Positions 51,991 through 62,900 of a DNA stretch of 64,000 nt are shown one piece after another. Origin of the DNA: Methanolobus mangrovi (lineage in GTDB: Archaea; Halobacteriota; Methanosarcinia; Methanosarcinales; Methanosarcinaceae); the NCBI RefSeq assembly GCF_031312535.1, contig NZ_CP133594.1, forward strand, positions 744,001-808,000, in the 5' to 3' direction. Numbering within the stretch: position 1 is the first letter of the stretch; each line of letters begins with the position of its first letter. The translations under genes and the position numbers were made by a program. A model generated the notes under the pieces. The model was not told the origin of the DNA. It saw only the letters and a program-made list of their open reading frames with translations, and searched no databases.

Positions 51991-53430
51991 TTACATTGAC
52001 TCTTTTGATGCCTTTGTGAAATACTCGATAGCCTGTGCCAGTTCTTCATGGTCCTTAGCATATTCTGCAATGTCAATGTTCTTAAGATAAGCATCGCATG
52101 CCTGTACCAGAGCCATTGCACCTGCACGGGTTCCACCGGGATGAGCGTGGACACCGGAACCCATTGTTGTTATGAAATCCACATTCTCCATTACATCAAT
52201 AAAAGGTTTCAATCTTATAGGATTCAGTCCTCCTGAAACTATAGGACAGCATTTCTTCATACCCCTCCAGCTGTCGTCCTCAAGGATAACATGGTGTGCC
52301 AGATCCTCATTCACAAGACCTATTGCATCCTTATCTGTTTCCGGTATCTTTGTCCAGCTTTGCTTGAAGAAATGACCATTTGAACTGAGATACTGGATAC
52401 CATGTGCAGCAACAACATCCTCTTCAGGGGTCCCTTTCATCTTACCGACACCGGCAGTTCCCGTATGGATTCCTGAAGCACCGGCAAGCCTTGCGAATTT
52501 GGATAAAACCAATACTGAGAATCCCAGTGGGTTTTCCGGTCTGGTAAAAGCTCCATGGGCTGCCCTGTGGAAGTGAATGAAAACATCCGGGTATCTTCGC
52601 CTGAGCGTTTGCACAGCCATCCATCCGGCAGTTATTCCGTCAATGAGAAATGCATAACTTCCAGGTTCAAACCCTGCATTGATTATCATTTCACATCTTT
52701 CGATCATGGTGTCAAAATCAGCAGCTGAAACATTGAAAGAGTGAACCTTTTTCTCTCCGGTTTCTTTGACCGCCTTATCCATGGCCTCTTTTACGTGTTT
52801 TACCATCTTGTCATATGGACAGAAATCCTGGTTAGCCTGAGGCTCGTCATTCTTGACAAAATCCCCACCTCCTGCCCAGAAATCATAACATACTTCTGCA
52901 TATTCTGCTGAAGTAAGTCCCATCTTAGGCTTTATGATAGTTCCAAGGATGGGCCTGTCATACACATTCAGGTATTTCCTCATATCATCAACAGTGTAGC
53001 TAGGACCGTCATACTGCTCAAGCATCGATGGCGGGAACCAGACATCCAGCAGTTTCAATGCTGCCACTTCCTTCATTCCAAGGATGTTTCCTACAATATA
53101 TGTAAGGATGTTCTGGACATTGCCTCCCCTGTCAAAAAGTCTCCATGGATAGGCTATCCATATAAGTTCTCTTTCCAGGTCAAGTTGGTAGACCAATGCA
53201 TTCATTGTTCTGGAAAAAGGAGTTTCCGTGGTTACTTTAAAATTAGTACCTGTAGAGGATTCAGCAGCAACCTCAGCGGCAGCCTGCAAAACATTGAACT
53301 TACCTCCGGGCACCATGTGAAATACACTAAGGAGATATTCTCCGTTTGTCGGGTCTGGTAACTCCAGGTTTACATACGCTTCCTGTTTGGAGTTAAGGGA
53401 CTTGATCAGATCATCATGAATTGAACTCAT
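51991..53430 (-). CDS. rbcL: RuBisCO large subunit, form II/III (Methanococcoides type)
   Basis: A 479-residue RuBisCO. Catalytic features are all present: GTIIKPKMGLT (proton-abstracting Lys), GGGDFVKNDEPQ (carbamylated Lys with metal-binding Asp/Glu), HFHRAAHGAFTR, and the phosphate-binding GSGVHAHPGG. The sequence is the Methanococcoides burtonii-type II/III branch. In archaea this enzyme carboxylates ribulose-1,5-bisphosphate formed from nucleoside monophosphates, feeding 3-phosphoglycerate to central metabolism, not a Calvin cycle. AMP phosphorylase and R15P isomerase are not in this window. The start at 53430 (MSSIHDDLIKSL) is preferred over 53499 as it matches known N-termini. Confidence 0.96.
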   Translation of the reverse strand: MSSIHDDLIKSLNSKQEAYVNLELPDPTNGEYLLSVFHMVPGGKFNVLQAAAEVAAESSTGTNFKVTTETPFSRTMNALVYQLDLERELIWIAYPWRLFDRGGNVQNILTYIVGNILGMKEVAALKLLDVWFPPSMLEQYDGPSYTVDDMRKYLNVYDRPILGTIIKPKMGLTSAEYAEVCYDFWAGGGDFVKNDEPQANQDFCPYDKMVKHVKEAMDKAVKETGEKKVHSFNVSAADFDTMIERCEMIINAGFEPGSYAFLIDGITAGWMAVQTLRRRYPDVFIHFHRAAHGAFTRPENPLGFSVLVLSKFARLAGASGIHTGTAGVGKMKGTPEEDVVAAHGIQYLSSNGHFFKQSWTKIPETDKDAIGLVNEDLAHHVILEDDSWRGMKKCCPIVSGGLNPIRLKPFIDVMENVDFITTMGSGVHAHPGGTRAGAMALVQACDAYLKNIDIAEYAKDHEELAQAIEYFTKASKESM

Positions 53431-53566
53431 GTAATAAAAAAAGTCTGCAATGTATTTTAGTTTTTGGCAGGGATAAGCAGGAACAACGTACAACAACATG
53501 TACTGATTTTCTGTGTTTTTTTACATCTTACAAAAGAATTTAACCTATTGAAGAGTATTTCATTTT

Positions 53567-56230
53567 ATGGATGGGGATGTCAGCTGGTATCGTGCTACTG
53601 CAGAGGAAACTTTCAGTCTTCTGGAAACAAGTAAAGAAGGACTCAGTAAGGATGAAGCTTCTTTTCGCCTATCAAAACATGGGTACAATGAAGTTGAAAC
53701 AAGGAAAAAGCATGGACCTGTCTATCTATTTCTAAAACAGTTTGCTAATCCTCTTATCTATGTGCTGATAGCAGCAGCCATTGTAACTCTGATACTGGAA
53801 GAATATGCAGATTCCGCTGTAATAACAGGTGTTGTTTTTGCGAATGCTATCATTGGTTTTATACAGGAACGTAAGGCGGAACATGCCCTTGAGTCACTAG
53901 CGAAGATGATGCAACCCGAAGCCATTGTATTAAGAGAGGGATTGCGAAAACAAATATCCAGCAGAGAACTGGTTGTCGGTGATGTGGTGCTTCTTGAAGC
54001 CGGTTCCAGAATACCTGCTGATCTGCGTTTGTTCCAGACCAAGAACCTTCGCATAGATGAATCAGCCCTTACCGGTGAATCTGTAGCTGCTGAAAAGAAT
54101 ACTATTCCAATTCCCGGTGAAGACATAGCTCTTGGTGACCAGAAAAACATGGCATTTTCTGCCACACTCATCACACAGGGTATTGGCATGGGAATAGTTG
54201 TGTCAACAGGTACAAGTACTGAAATAGGAAAAATATCGGAACTCATTAGGGAATCCGGGGCTATTTCCACTCCCCTTACACGCACCGTTAATAGCCTTGG
54301 AAAAAAGCTATTCATTGTAATCACTTTTGTTTCGATCTTCACTTATATTGTGGGCAGATTGCAGGGTTTTGATAATCTGGAAATTTTCCTGGCATCTGTA
54401 AGTATGGCCGTTGCAGCCATACCCGAAGGACTGCCAGCTCTTATCACCATATCGCTTGCCATAGGTGTCAAGGCAATGGCCTCAAAGAATGCCATTATAA
54501 GGAACCTGCCTTCTGTGGAAACCCTTGGCTCAGCAACGGTCATCTGTTCAGATAAGACGGGCACACTCACTATGAACCAGATGACAGTTACCTCTGTCTA
54601 CACCCTGGAAGGCCTGTTTGATGTCACAGGTGATGGTTATTCCACTGAAGGTGAGTTCTTCCGGGATAAAATGCGTGTTAACGCCCAGGATTACCAGTCC
54701 CTGCTTGATACGCTTAAAGCAGGAGCTCTGTGCAATGATGCTTACATAAAAGAGGAGGGAGGAATAAACGGCGACCCCACCGAAGGTGCTTTGCTCGTAT
54801 CAGCGATGAAAGTAACCGGTTTCCATCTACCCAGACTGGATTCTTTGCCCTTTGAGTCTGAAAAAAGATTCATGGCTACTCTCCATGAGGACGAAAGTGG
54901 TTCAAATGTTGTATATGTAAAAGGCTCTCCTGAGAAAATAATCAACATGTGCCATTCACAATATGACGGACAGAAAGACACCGAACTTGAAGCAGGAAAA
55001 ATACTTGAAGCCGCTTCCGCAATGGCATCAAGTGGTCTGCGTGTTATCGCAATGGCATACAAACACGTAGACAAATACAAAAAAGAACTGTCCGTGGAAG
55101 ATATCAATGACCTCACATTCCTCGGGTTACAGGGCATGATGGACCCTCCCCGGGATGAGGTAAAGGAGGCCATAAAGAAGTGCAATACTGCTGGTATCAG
55201 GGTGATAATGATCACAGGAGACCATGTACTTACAGCTAATAGTATTGCCGGACAACTTGGCATTACTACAAAAGGAGCCCTGTCAGGATCCGACCTTGAC
55301 AGCATGTCAGATGAACACCTGTTGGAAAATCTAAAATATATATCCGTTTTTGCTCGCACATCTCCTGAGGATAAATCCAGAATTGTACGCCTGTTGCAGG
55401 AGAGGGGAGAAGTAATAGCAGTAACAGGGGACGGAATTAATGATGCACCAGCTCTTAAAAGAGCTGATATCGGGATTGCCATGGGCAGGTCAGGTACGGA
55501 AGTTGCCAAGGAAGCCTCTGATATGGTGCTTACAGATGATAATTTCGCATCCATTGTGAATGCTATCGAAGAGGGCAGGGATGTCTATGATAAGATACAG
55601 AAGGTCATTCTCTGGACACTACCCACCAATGCAGCAGAAGGGCTTGCTATTCTGGCAGCAGTATTGCTGGGAATCACAAATCCTCCGCTTCTTCCAATTC
55701 ATATACTGTGGATTAATACCGTAACAGCCATCGGACTGGGTGTGCCTATCGTATTTGAACCAAAGGAAGATAATCTTCTGAAAAGGCATCCACGTTCGCC
55801 TGACGAACCTCTTCTACTTCCCATTATAAAGCGGAGGATAGTTACTGTAGCCTTGCTGATGGTAGCAGCAAGTTTCCTGCTCTATTTCTTGGAAATAAAT
55901 AGTCGGGGTATGAACATATCAAAGGCACAGACCATAGTACTGAATACCATTGTCTTCTTTGAAATATTTTATCTCTTCAACTCAAAATCCATCTATGAGA
56001 ATGTGCTTGGACGCCTGTTCTCAAATAGGATCATGCTGGGTGGCGTAGCTCTGGTCCTTCTTTTACAGCTTTCCATTACCTACAGTCCTTTAATGAATGA
56101 TGTACTGCGTACGGCTCCCCTGGAAATATTAGACTGGATGATCATAATACTTGTATCAAGTACTGTGTTCTTTGTAATAGAAGCAGAAAAACTGGTTTAT
56201 AAGAGGGTTCAGAAAAAAAGAGGATATTGA
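53567..56230 (+). CDS. P2-like cation-transporting P-type ATPase
   Basis: An 887-residue P-type ATPase with about ten membrane helices. It shows the actuator LTGES, TM4 motif AAIPEGLPALITISLAIG, phosphorylation site CSDKTGTLTMNQM, and hinge VTGDGINDAPALKRADIGIAMG. TM4 PEGLP and TM5 TNAAEGL retain the Glu/Asn ligands of Ca2+-type P2A pumps. In TM6 the Asp of the SERCA NxxTD site is replaced by NTVTA, as in cyanobacterial PMA1-like enzymes. The ion is therefore uncertain: Ca2+, Na+ or another cation. No clear ribosome-binding site precedes the ATG. It is divergent from RuBisCO. Confidence 0.92.
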   Translation: MDGDVSWYRATAEETFSLLETSKEGLSKDEASFRLSKHGYNEVETRKKHGPVYLFLKQFANPLIYVLIAAAIVTLILEEYADSAVITGVVFANAIIGFIQERKAEHALESLAKMMQPEAIVLREGLRKQISSRELVVGDVVLLEAGSRIPADLRLFQTKNLRIDESALTGESVAAEKNTIPIPGEDIALGDQKNMAFSATLITQGIGMGIVVSTGTSTEIGKISELIRESGAISTPLTRTVNSLGKKLFIVITFVSIFTYIVGRLQGFDNLEIFLASVSMAVAAIPEGLPALITISLAIGVKAMASKNAIIRNLPSVETLGSATVICSDKTGTLTMNQMTVTSVYTLEGLFDVTGDGYSTEGEFFRDKMRVNAQDYQSLLDTLKAGALCNDAYIKEEGGINGDPTEGALLVSAMKVTGFHLPRLDSLPFESEKRFMATLHEDESGSNVVYVKGSPEKIINMCHSQYDGQKDTELEAGKILEAASAMASSGLRVIAMAYKHVDKYKKELSVEDINDLTFLGLQGMMDPPRDEVKEAIKKCNTAGIRVIMITGDHVLTANSIAGQLGITTKGALSGSDLDSMSDEHLLENLKYISVFARTSPEDKSRIVRLLQERGEVIAVTGDGINDAPALKRADIGIAMGRSGTEVAKEASDMVLTDDNFASIVNAIEEGRDVYDKIQKVILWTLPTNAAEGLAILAAVLLGITNPPLLPIHILWINTVTAIGLGVPIVFEPKEDNLLKRHPRSPDEPLLLPIIKRRIVTVALLMVAASFLLYFLEINSRGMNISKAQTIVLNTIVFFEIFYLFNSKSIYENVLGRLFSNRIMLGGVALVLLLQLSITYSPLMNDVLRTAPLEILDWMIIILVSSTVFFVIEAEKLVYKRVQKKRGY

Positions 56231-56295
56231 CAGAGCTAGAAGAAAAGTCCAGAGGGATTCCCTAGCTTAAAATTGGAAAATTAAAAGTCAAAGGA

Positions 56296-57342
56296 TCACA
56301 CCAATGGAATTTCCTCACTTCTTATTTCATCAGTCAAAGGGTCCAGTTCATCATGATAGATTTCGATGTGATTGGAGACCTCTTCTGCCTCAGAATACTT
56401 AGCGATATGAAATATACCTTCACCCTCATGTGCAAGTGGAAGGTTTGTTTTCCCAATTATGATACCAGATGTTGAGCTTAATACTTTGGTTTCGATCTCA
56501 CCCAATGGATCGCTTATATAGGCTAATATGTCATCCTTTTGGACCAGTGTACCTAAAGGTATAATAGAACGCAATATTCCACTCTCCGGGGCTCTGACCC
56601 AGTGAGTGGACCTGGAAATTCGAGTGCTATTCTCTTTTTTCTTCCTGCTCTTTTGTCTCATACCCAGAAAAGACATGACTTCAAGAATACCTCTCACACC
56701 TGCCCGAATAGCAACTTCGTCAAATCGGAGTGCTTCGCCTGCTTCATACAAAATGACCGGTATATTTTGCTTGCGGGCTGCCTCACGCAATGAACCATCA
56801 CGAACATCAGAATTGATTATAACAGGCACACCAAAAGCACGGGCCATAGCTTCTGTTTCGGGTTCATCTTCCAAAAAAGCACGAATCTGAGGCAGGTTAT
56901 TCCTGGCAACAGCCCCAGTATGAAGATCGATCACATGGGTGCACTGGCTTATTATTTCTGTCATCAGGATGTTGGCCAGACGAGATGCCATGGACCCATT
57001 CTTTGAACCCGGAAATGAGCGGTTCAGATCGCGCCTGTCAGGCAAATAACGGGATTGTGAGACAAAACCAAATACATTTACAATTGGAATAGCAATGATG
57101 GTGCCTTTTATGTTATTGACAGTTTTATTTGCAAGGATGCGGCGAATGATCTCCACACCATTGATCTCATCCCCATGAATTGCAGCACATATCAGCATGC
57201 ATGGGCCTGGCTTACGGCCATGTACAACATGCAACGGCATTGATGCTGATGTGTGGGTATAAAAACTGGGAATGGGTAACTCGATAGATTGCCTCGTTCC
57301 CGGTTGAATAGTTACGCCTGCAATTGTAATAGGGGGTCGCAT
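56296..57342 (-). CDS. Succinylglutamate desuccinylase/aspartoacylase-family zinc hydrolase
   Basis: A 348-residue M14-type zinc hydrolase. Metal ligands His56 and Glu59 are in AIHGDE and His141 in VIDLHTG; the substrate Arg/Asn motif RRDLNRSFPG is at 103-112. A C-terminal barrel-like domain (about 245-330) contains APESGILRSIIPLGTLVQKGD-type residues. Family members release an acyl or glutamyl-like group from an amino-acid derivative. It starts 3 nt after the rimK stop, so it is the third gene of the rimB-rimK operon; a role in removing or trimming an added glutamate is inference. Confidence 0.87.
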   Translation of the reverse strand: MRPPITIAGVTIQPGTRQSIELPIPSFYTHTSASMPLHVVHGRKPGPCMLICAAIHGDEINGVEIIRRILANKTVNNIKGTIIAIPIVNVFGFVSQSRYLPDRRDLNRSFPGSKNGSMASRLANILMTEIISQCTHVIDLHTGAVARNNLPQIRAFLEDEPETEAMARAFGVPVIINSDVRDGSLREAARKQNIPVILYEAGEALRFDEVAIRAGVRGILEVMSFLGMRQKSRKKKENSTRISRSTHWVRAPESGILRSIIPLGTLVQKDDILAYISDPLGEIETKVLSSTSGIIIGKTNLPLAHEGEGIFHIAKYSEAEEVSNHIEIYHDELDPLTDEIRSEEIPLV

Positions 57343-57345
57343 GGA

Positions 57346-58251
57346 TCAACCTTTTCCACGGGTTCCGGTTTTACCGGGTTTGCTGGCTTTCTCACTATAC
57401 TCAATGATCATACCTGCAATATCCTTACCTGTAGCAGCTTCTATACCCTCCAGACCCGGGCTGGAGTTTACTTCCATTACCAGTGGACCGTGATTAGAGC
57501 GTAATATATCAACACCTGCCACGTTAAGTCCCATGATCTTTGCAGCACGTACAACAGTTGAGCGTTCTTCCGGTGTTATTTTGATAACCTCAGCAGAACC
57601 ACCCCTGTGTAGATTTGACCGGAATTCACCTTTTAATGCCTGTCTTTTCATGGCTGCAACAACTTTACCACCAATAACTAAGCAACGAATGTCCGCTCCA
57701 TTGGCTTCACTGATGTATTCCTGAACCAGGATGTTGGCTTTCACACCCATGAAACCTTCTATTACACTTTCTGCAGCTTTCTGCGTTTCTGCAAGTACTA
57801 CACCAATGCCCTGTGTGCCCTCAAGAAGTTTAATAACAAGAGGTGCACCACCGACCATTTTTATCATGTCCTTTATATCATCAGGCTTACTTGCATAGCC
57901 TGTTACAGGCAGACCGATGCCTTCGCGGGATAGTAACTGTAAAGAGCGCAGTTTGTCTCTGGAACGTGTGATCGCAACCGATTCATTTAAGGGAAAAACT
58001 CCCATCATTTCAAATTGTCGCAGGACAGCAGCACCATAGAATGTCACAGATGCACCGATACGAGGAATAACTACATCAAAGTCCTCAAGTTCCTCACCTT
58101 TGTAGTGAATGGATGGTTTATGGGAAGTAATGTTCATATAAGCTCTCAATACGTCGATCACTTGAACTTCGTGTCCCCTTTCTTCTGCTGCTTCAATTAA
58201 GCGACGAGATGAATATAGTTTAGGATTTCGTGACAATAAGGCAATTTTCAT
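57346..58251 (-). CDS. rimK: RimK, ATP-grasp alpha-L-glutamate ligase of bacterial type
   Basis: A 301-residue ATP-grasp ligase. It follows bacterial RimK closely along its length: [87 protein letters not shown] and [13 protein letters not shown]. Bacterial RimK adds glutamates to the C-terminus of ribosomal protein bS6, which archaea lack. Archaeal relatives CofF and MptN instead glutamylate F420 and tetrahydrosarcinapterin, so a cofactor target is an alternative, but similarity favours bacterial RimK. Its start overlaps the rimB stop by 4 nt (ATGA). The C-terminus is extended and basic ([11 protein letters not shown]). Confidence 0.93.
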   Translation of the reverse strand: MKIALLSRNPKLYSSRRLIEAAEERGHEVQVIDVLRAYMNITSHKPSIHYKGEELEDFDVVIPRIGASVTFYGAAVLRQFEMMGVFPLNESVAITRSRDKLRSLQLLSREGIGLPVTGYASKPDDIKDMIKMVGGAPLVIKLLEGTQGIGVVLAETQKAAESVIEGFMGVKANILVQEYISEANGADIRCLVIGGKVVAAMKRQALKGEFRSNLHRGGSAEVIKITPEERSTVVRAAKIMGLNVAGVDILRSNHGPLVMEVNSSPGLEGIEAATGKDIAGMIIEYSEKASKPGKTGTRGKG

Positions 58252-58730
58252 TTGTCAACCTCAGATTTCAAATCATATACTTTGTTTGTGTTAAGTTTAC
58301 CACATATAAATGATGCACCAGGATCAACCATCATCGAATTATCTATTGCACTGCGACCGAGTAATATCCTGAAAAGCATGGTGTCACGATCTGTAAGTGT
58401 TAATTCAATAGGGTAGCGACGGTTTGCAACAACAACATCTGTTTCGATAACGTAACGCAGCTCTTTATGACCGCCAGAATCAGTCACTTGACGCTGGTCT
58501 TTTAGAGGCGCAATGCATTCTACCTGGAAATTTTGGTTTTTTTGTATTGGATGGACAAAGAACCGGACCATTTCAATACCATCATCTTCGTAAAGGTCAA
58601 TATTAAAAGCATGTAGAGCAGACGTTCTTGCACCTGTGTCCACTTTAGCCTTGATGGCATGTAAACCGAGGTCAGGTAACGCGACCCACTCCCTCCATCC
58701 AAGAATTAATACCTGGTCTTTTTTACTCAT
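58248..58730 (-). CDS. RimB-like retropepsin-fold protease (ATP-dependent zinc protease family)
   Basis: A 160-residue protein of the Zn_protease/RimB group. The [14 protein letters not shown] motif carries the retropepsin Asp, followed by [19 protein letters not shown]. Bacterial RimB, encoded next to rimK, trims poly-glutamate chains added by RimK. It is first in the operon and overlaps rimK by 4 nt, which supports the same partnership here. The usual length is about 150-170 residues. The minus-strand TATA-like element near 58823-58835 may drive the operon. Confidence 0.88.
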   Translation of the reverse strand: MSKKDQVLILGWREWVALPDLGLHAIKAKVDTGARTSALHAFNIDLYEDDGIEMVRFFVHPIQKNQNFQVECIAPLKDQRQVTDSGGHKELRYVIETDVVVANRRYPIELTLTDRDTMLFRILLGRSAIDNSMMVDPGASFICGKLNTNKVYDLKSEVDK

Positions 58731-59006
58731 AAGAACCTGTTAAAGTAGCTAATCTGTTTTTGATCATTTGCCATATAACTTTCCATAAAAACCATTTCTA
58801 TGAAAAAGATCTGTTTATTTCTTTTATTTATATATGATATGATCTTAATTTCGATAACGTGTATTTAAGTATATAGATGTGGTGGAACGAAGCGACCAGT
58901 TTATCCTATTCTTTAAAACCCAGATTATATGCAGGGCATTTCTGGATAAGCATATAAGCATGTAATGTACAATATTTATATTACTAATAAAAGTGGGGTG
59001 TGAAAT

Positions 59007-59753
59007 TTGTCACAAGAAGATTCTAGCAATAAATTATACTATATTGTCTTTGCCCTGTCAATAGCTCTGGTGATAATGGCAGCAGTGCTATATGCCAGTT
59101 CACAAGCAACATCACAACAGAATACTGAACAGACCATCTATATGAACGGATATGCGGAAAATAAAGTAGTTCCTGATACAGTATCATTGAGCATAGGTGT
59201 TGTAGTCCAGTCTCCTACCTCAAAGGAAGCAGTTTCTGAAAATGCAGTCCTGATGAGTGCTGTTATAGATGAACTCAAAGCTCTTGGTCTGGAAGACAAA
59301 GACATCCAGACATCATATGTGTCTGTATATCCCGTTTACAATTATGATGGAAAGGCAACTATTGAGGGTTACTCTGCTTCTAATAATGTGCAGGTAACAA
59401 CCACGATGCTTGACAAACTGAGTGATATAATTGACAGGTCCACTGCCGCCGGAGCCAATCAGATTGGAAGTATTTCTTTTTCAGTATCTGATGAGATGCA
59501 AAAAGAACTCCGTGAAGAGCTTATAGACGAAGCAGTGGCAGATGCAAAGTCAAAAGCCGATATGCTTGCCAATAGTCTGGATGTTAAGATAACAGGTGTA
59601 CTTACATCATCCGTAAGCGACAGCAGTGGGTCCAGATTCTACTATGAGGTCGCAGAATCCTTGCCAATGGAGGAAAGCGCAGTTTCTACGCCCATACAAC
59701 CCGGTGAATCAACCGTTTCAATGTCTGTCCAGGTGACATACCTTATCGAATAA
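59007..59753 (+). CDS. SIMPL-domain (DUF541) exported protein
   Basis: A 248-residue protein with an N-terminal membrane helix (LYYIVFALSIALVIMAAVLYAS), uncleaved or signal-like. The SIMPL/DUF541 core follows: YMNGYAENKVVPDTVSLSIGV, KDIQTSYVSVYPVYNYDG, EGYSASNNVQVTT and SVQVTYLIE. Family members are periplasmic or surface proteins of uncertain role, linked to oxidative stress in bacteria. The start is TTG at 59007, supported by GGGGTG 7 nt upstream. A hairpin terminator follows. Confidence 0.9.
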   Translation: MSQEDSSNKLYYIVFALSIALVIMAAVLYASSQATSQQNTEQTIYMNGYAENKVVPDTVSLSIGVVVQSPTSKEAVSENAVLMSAVIDELKALGLEDKDIQTSYVSVYPVYNYDGKATIEGYSASNNVQVTTTMLDKLSDIIDRSTAAGANQIGSISFSVSDEMQKELREELIDEAVADAKSKADMLANSLDVKITGVLTSSVSDSSGSRFYYEVAESLPMEESAVSTPIQPGESTVSMSVQVTYLIE

Positions 59754-59811
59754 TGTTCATTGCCACATTCAAAAAAGGCCAGGAACAACAAGTATTATTA
59801 AAATTCCAAAA

Positions 59812-59860
59812 AGGATGAATTATGGCACATATGCCCTGAACATCCTCCTTTCTTTTTCCT
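59812..59860 (+). terminator. Hairpin terminator of the SIMPL gene
   Basis: The outer stem AGGATG/CATCCT (59812-59817, about 59841-59846) encloses GGCA/TGCC with loop CATA (59824-59835). A T-rich run (CTTTCTTTTTCCTTT) follows. Confidence 0.6.
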
Positions 59861-59951
59861 TTATGCCGATCATCAGGAAAGCAAGCTTAGCGGAAACTTT
59901 ATACTAATTCAGCCCCTAAAAATTTCAGGTGCATAAGAAAAAGATGATTGG

Positions 59952-62900
59952 ATGAAGAAACTATTATTGCTTTCTGAGGGTAAATCTAAAAATGCAGATA
60001 TTTTACAAAGGATAAAATCCAACGGTTATTCTGTTTATGAGAGATTATTGAACACTGAGAACCTGGATTCTTTCGTCCAACATGAAAAAATCGATGTTAT
60101 ATTACTTTATTTTGGATCAAAAGCTGCTTCTGAGATTGCGAATTACAAGAGTATCCACGAAATCCGAAATGTTCCTATTATCCTTATTGCTTTTTCACTG
60201 AATGATACATATCTTCAGCTTCTTGAAGAATTCTCATTTTCTAATTACCTTATAGAACCCATCTCCGATGATCAATTACGTGCTTCAATTGAATTGAGTT
60301 GCTCTAAACACGTGCACAATAATTTAAAGAATAACTCTGATATCGAGCCTGTAACTGTTGAATATGCAAAACGGTACAGAACAATTACTGAGATGGCAGT
60401 TGATGGTTTCTGGTACATTGATGTGGAAGGCAGGATTCTCGAAGTAAATAGCAAGTACTGTGAAATGTCAGGCTATTCATATGAAGAATTGCTGGGTATG
60501 AGTGTTTTCAATCTGGAAGCCTATATGACCCTTGAGCAGATCATATATCTTATAGACAGAACGAAAAAAGTCGGCAAAGACCTTTTTGAAACCCATCATC
60601 GCAGGAAAGATGGTAAAATACTGGACATTGAAGTAAGTTCCATTTACTCCGATATGATTCCTCCCGGAATATTTTGCTTCCTGAGAGACATAAGTGACCG
60701 CAAAGAGCTGGAACAGTCATTTAAGGAAAGTGAGCGAAGTAAATCAGTTATTCTCTCAAACCTGCCTGGAATGGCATATCGCTGTAATTATGACCGGGAC
60801 TGGACAATGCAGTTTGTATCAGAGGGCTGCTACGAATTAACCGGGTATAATCCTGAGGATCTTCTTGGAAATAGAACTATTTCCTTTAATGACCTGATAG
60901 AGCCGGAATACAGAGAACATCTGTGGAATAAATGGGAAAGGACCCTTGCCAGAAATGAGACATTCCAGGATGAATATACAATAACTACTGCCTCCGGTGA
61001 AAATAAATGGGTATGGGAGCAGGGTAAGGGCATCCGTGACGATAAAGACAATATAATAGCTCTTGAAGGATTCATTACTGATATAACCCAACATAGAATA
61101 GTAGAAGAAGAGCTCAGGGAAAGCGAAGCACGCTACCGCAACCTCTTTGAAAACAATCATTCGGTCATGCTCATAATCGATCCTGACAGTGGAGTCATTA
61201 TTGACGCGAATCCGGCAGCAGTTAAATATTATGGATGGACACGAGAAGAGCTGCAGCTAAAAAGTATCATGGACATTAATACGATGTCTCCTTCTGAGAT
61301 AGAAGAGGAAATGGGGTTTGCAAGGATAGAACATCGTAATTACTTCCATTTCAGACATCTTCTGGCTAATGGTTCTGTAAAAGATGTTGAAGTTTTCAGT
61401 GGCCCTATTACAAGAAAAGGACGCACATTGCTTTATTCTATAATTCATGATATTACAAAACGTAAACTTGCAGAAGAAGCCTTGCTGAAAAGTGAAGAGC
61501 TATTCAGGACCACTTTATACAGCATTGGTGACGGGGTAATTACTACCGATACAGCCGGACGCCTGCAGCAAATGAACCATATCGCTGAGGAACTGACAGG
61601 ATGGACCGAGGCTGAAGCAAAGGGCAAGCAGCTTGAAGAGGTCTTTGATATTATAAACGAACATACAAGGCTGCCAGTGGAGATCCCGGTTCGCAGAGTG
61701 TTAAGAGAAGGACAGATAGTAGGTCTGGCAAATCACACACTGCTGATCTCGAAAGATGGTACGGAAATACCTATAGCAGATAGTGGTTCACCAATTGTTG
61801 ACAAAAATGGCAGGATAGTAGGGGTTGTGCTTGTGTTCCGTGACCAGAGTGATGAACGGACTGCCCAGGATGCAATAGCTGAAAGTGAAGCACGTTTCCG
61901 CCTTCTTGTAGAAAATGCACCTGAAGCCATCTTTGTTCAGACAGACTGGAAGTTTGCATACCTCAATCCTGCGGCATTAAAACTTCTGGGTGCAGATTCT
62001 CAGGAACAATTTATAGGGCAGCCTGTTCTTGATAACTTCCATTTTGATTCACACACTTCTGTAAAAGAACGAATCCATCTCCTGAATGATAAGAAACAGA
62101 GTGTTCCAACAATAGAGGAAATATGTCTTCGTCTTGATGGAAGCTCTTTTCTTGCAGAAGTATCTGCGGTTCCGGTCACTTATGATGGTTCTGAGGGAGC
62201 TCTTGTGTTCTTCCGCGATATAACTGAAAGAAAACAAGCCGAAGAAGAGATACTCAAGGCAAAGATGGTATCTGATAATGCAAATCGCAGTAAGAGTGAA
62301 TTTCTGGCAAATACAAGCCATGAACTAAAAACTCCTTTAAGTTCTATTATCGGTTTTTCAGACCTGCTTCTGGAAGGAAATATGGGAGAACTGAGCGATA
62401 AACAGAGAAAATACGTCGGCACTATTAACCAGAACGGTCACTTACTTCACAACCTGATAAACAATATACTTGATATTTCCCAGATCGAATTTGGTGAAAT
62501 GGAACTGAACTGTCAACGGTTCAATCTGGCTAATGCTATCCAGGATGTTTATTTAATGATGTCAATATTGTCTAACAAAAAAGACATTACAATTACAATG
62601 AACATTGCCCTGGAACAAACAGAAATTGTGGCTGACAACATAAAGATAAAAGAAATTCTGTATAACCTGATAGATAATGCCCTTAAATTCACCCCAAAAG
62701 GAGGGACAATAACGATCAATGCCATGCAAAGGGACAGTGAATATGTACAGATGTCTGTTGGCGATACAGGCATTGGAATCTCTATGCAGGGCATAGAAAG
62801 AATATTTGACCCATTCTATCAGGCTGACGGCTCAAGCACACGCAGATACAGGGGAACCGGATTAGGTTTAGCAATAATCAAGAAATTTGTCAAAATGCAT

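Noticed and set aside
53488-53503. GTACA-acaaca-TGTAC dyad between RuBisCO and the ATPase
   Set aside because: Arms of only 5 bp and partly inside the optional longer RuBisCO frame; too weak to call an operator.
54742-55554. 270-codon minus-strand frame within the P2-like ATPase
   Set aside because: Low-complexity Ser/Arg-rich shadow, typical of reading an ATPase gene backwards.
57346-58251. Assignment of the RimK-like gene as cofF or mptN
   Set aside because: Residue-level similarity to bacterial RimK and the RimB partner are stronger; kept only as an alternative function.
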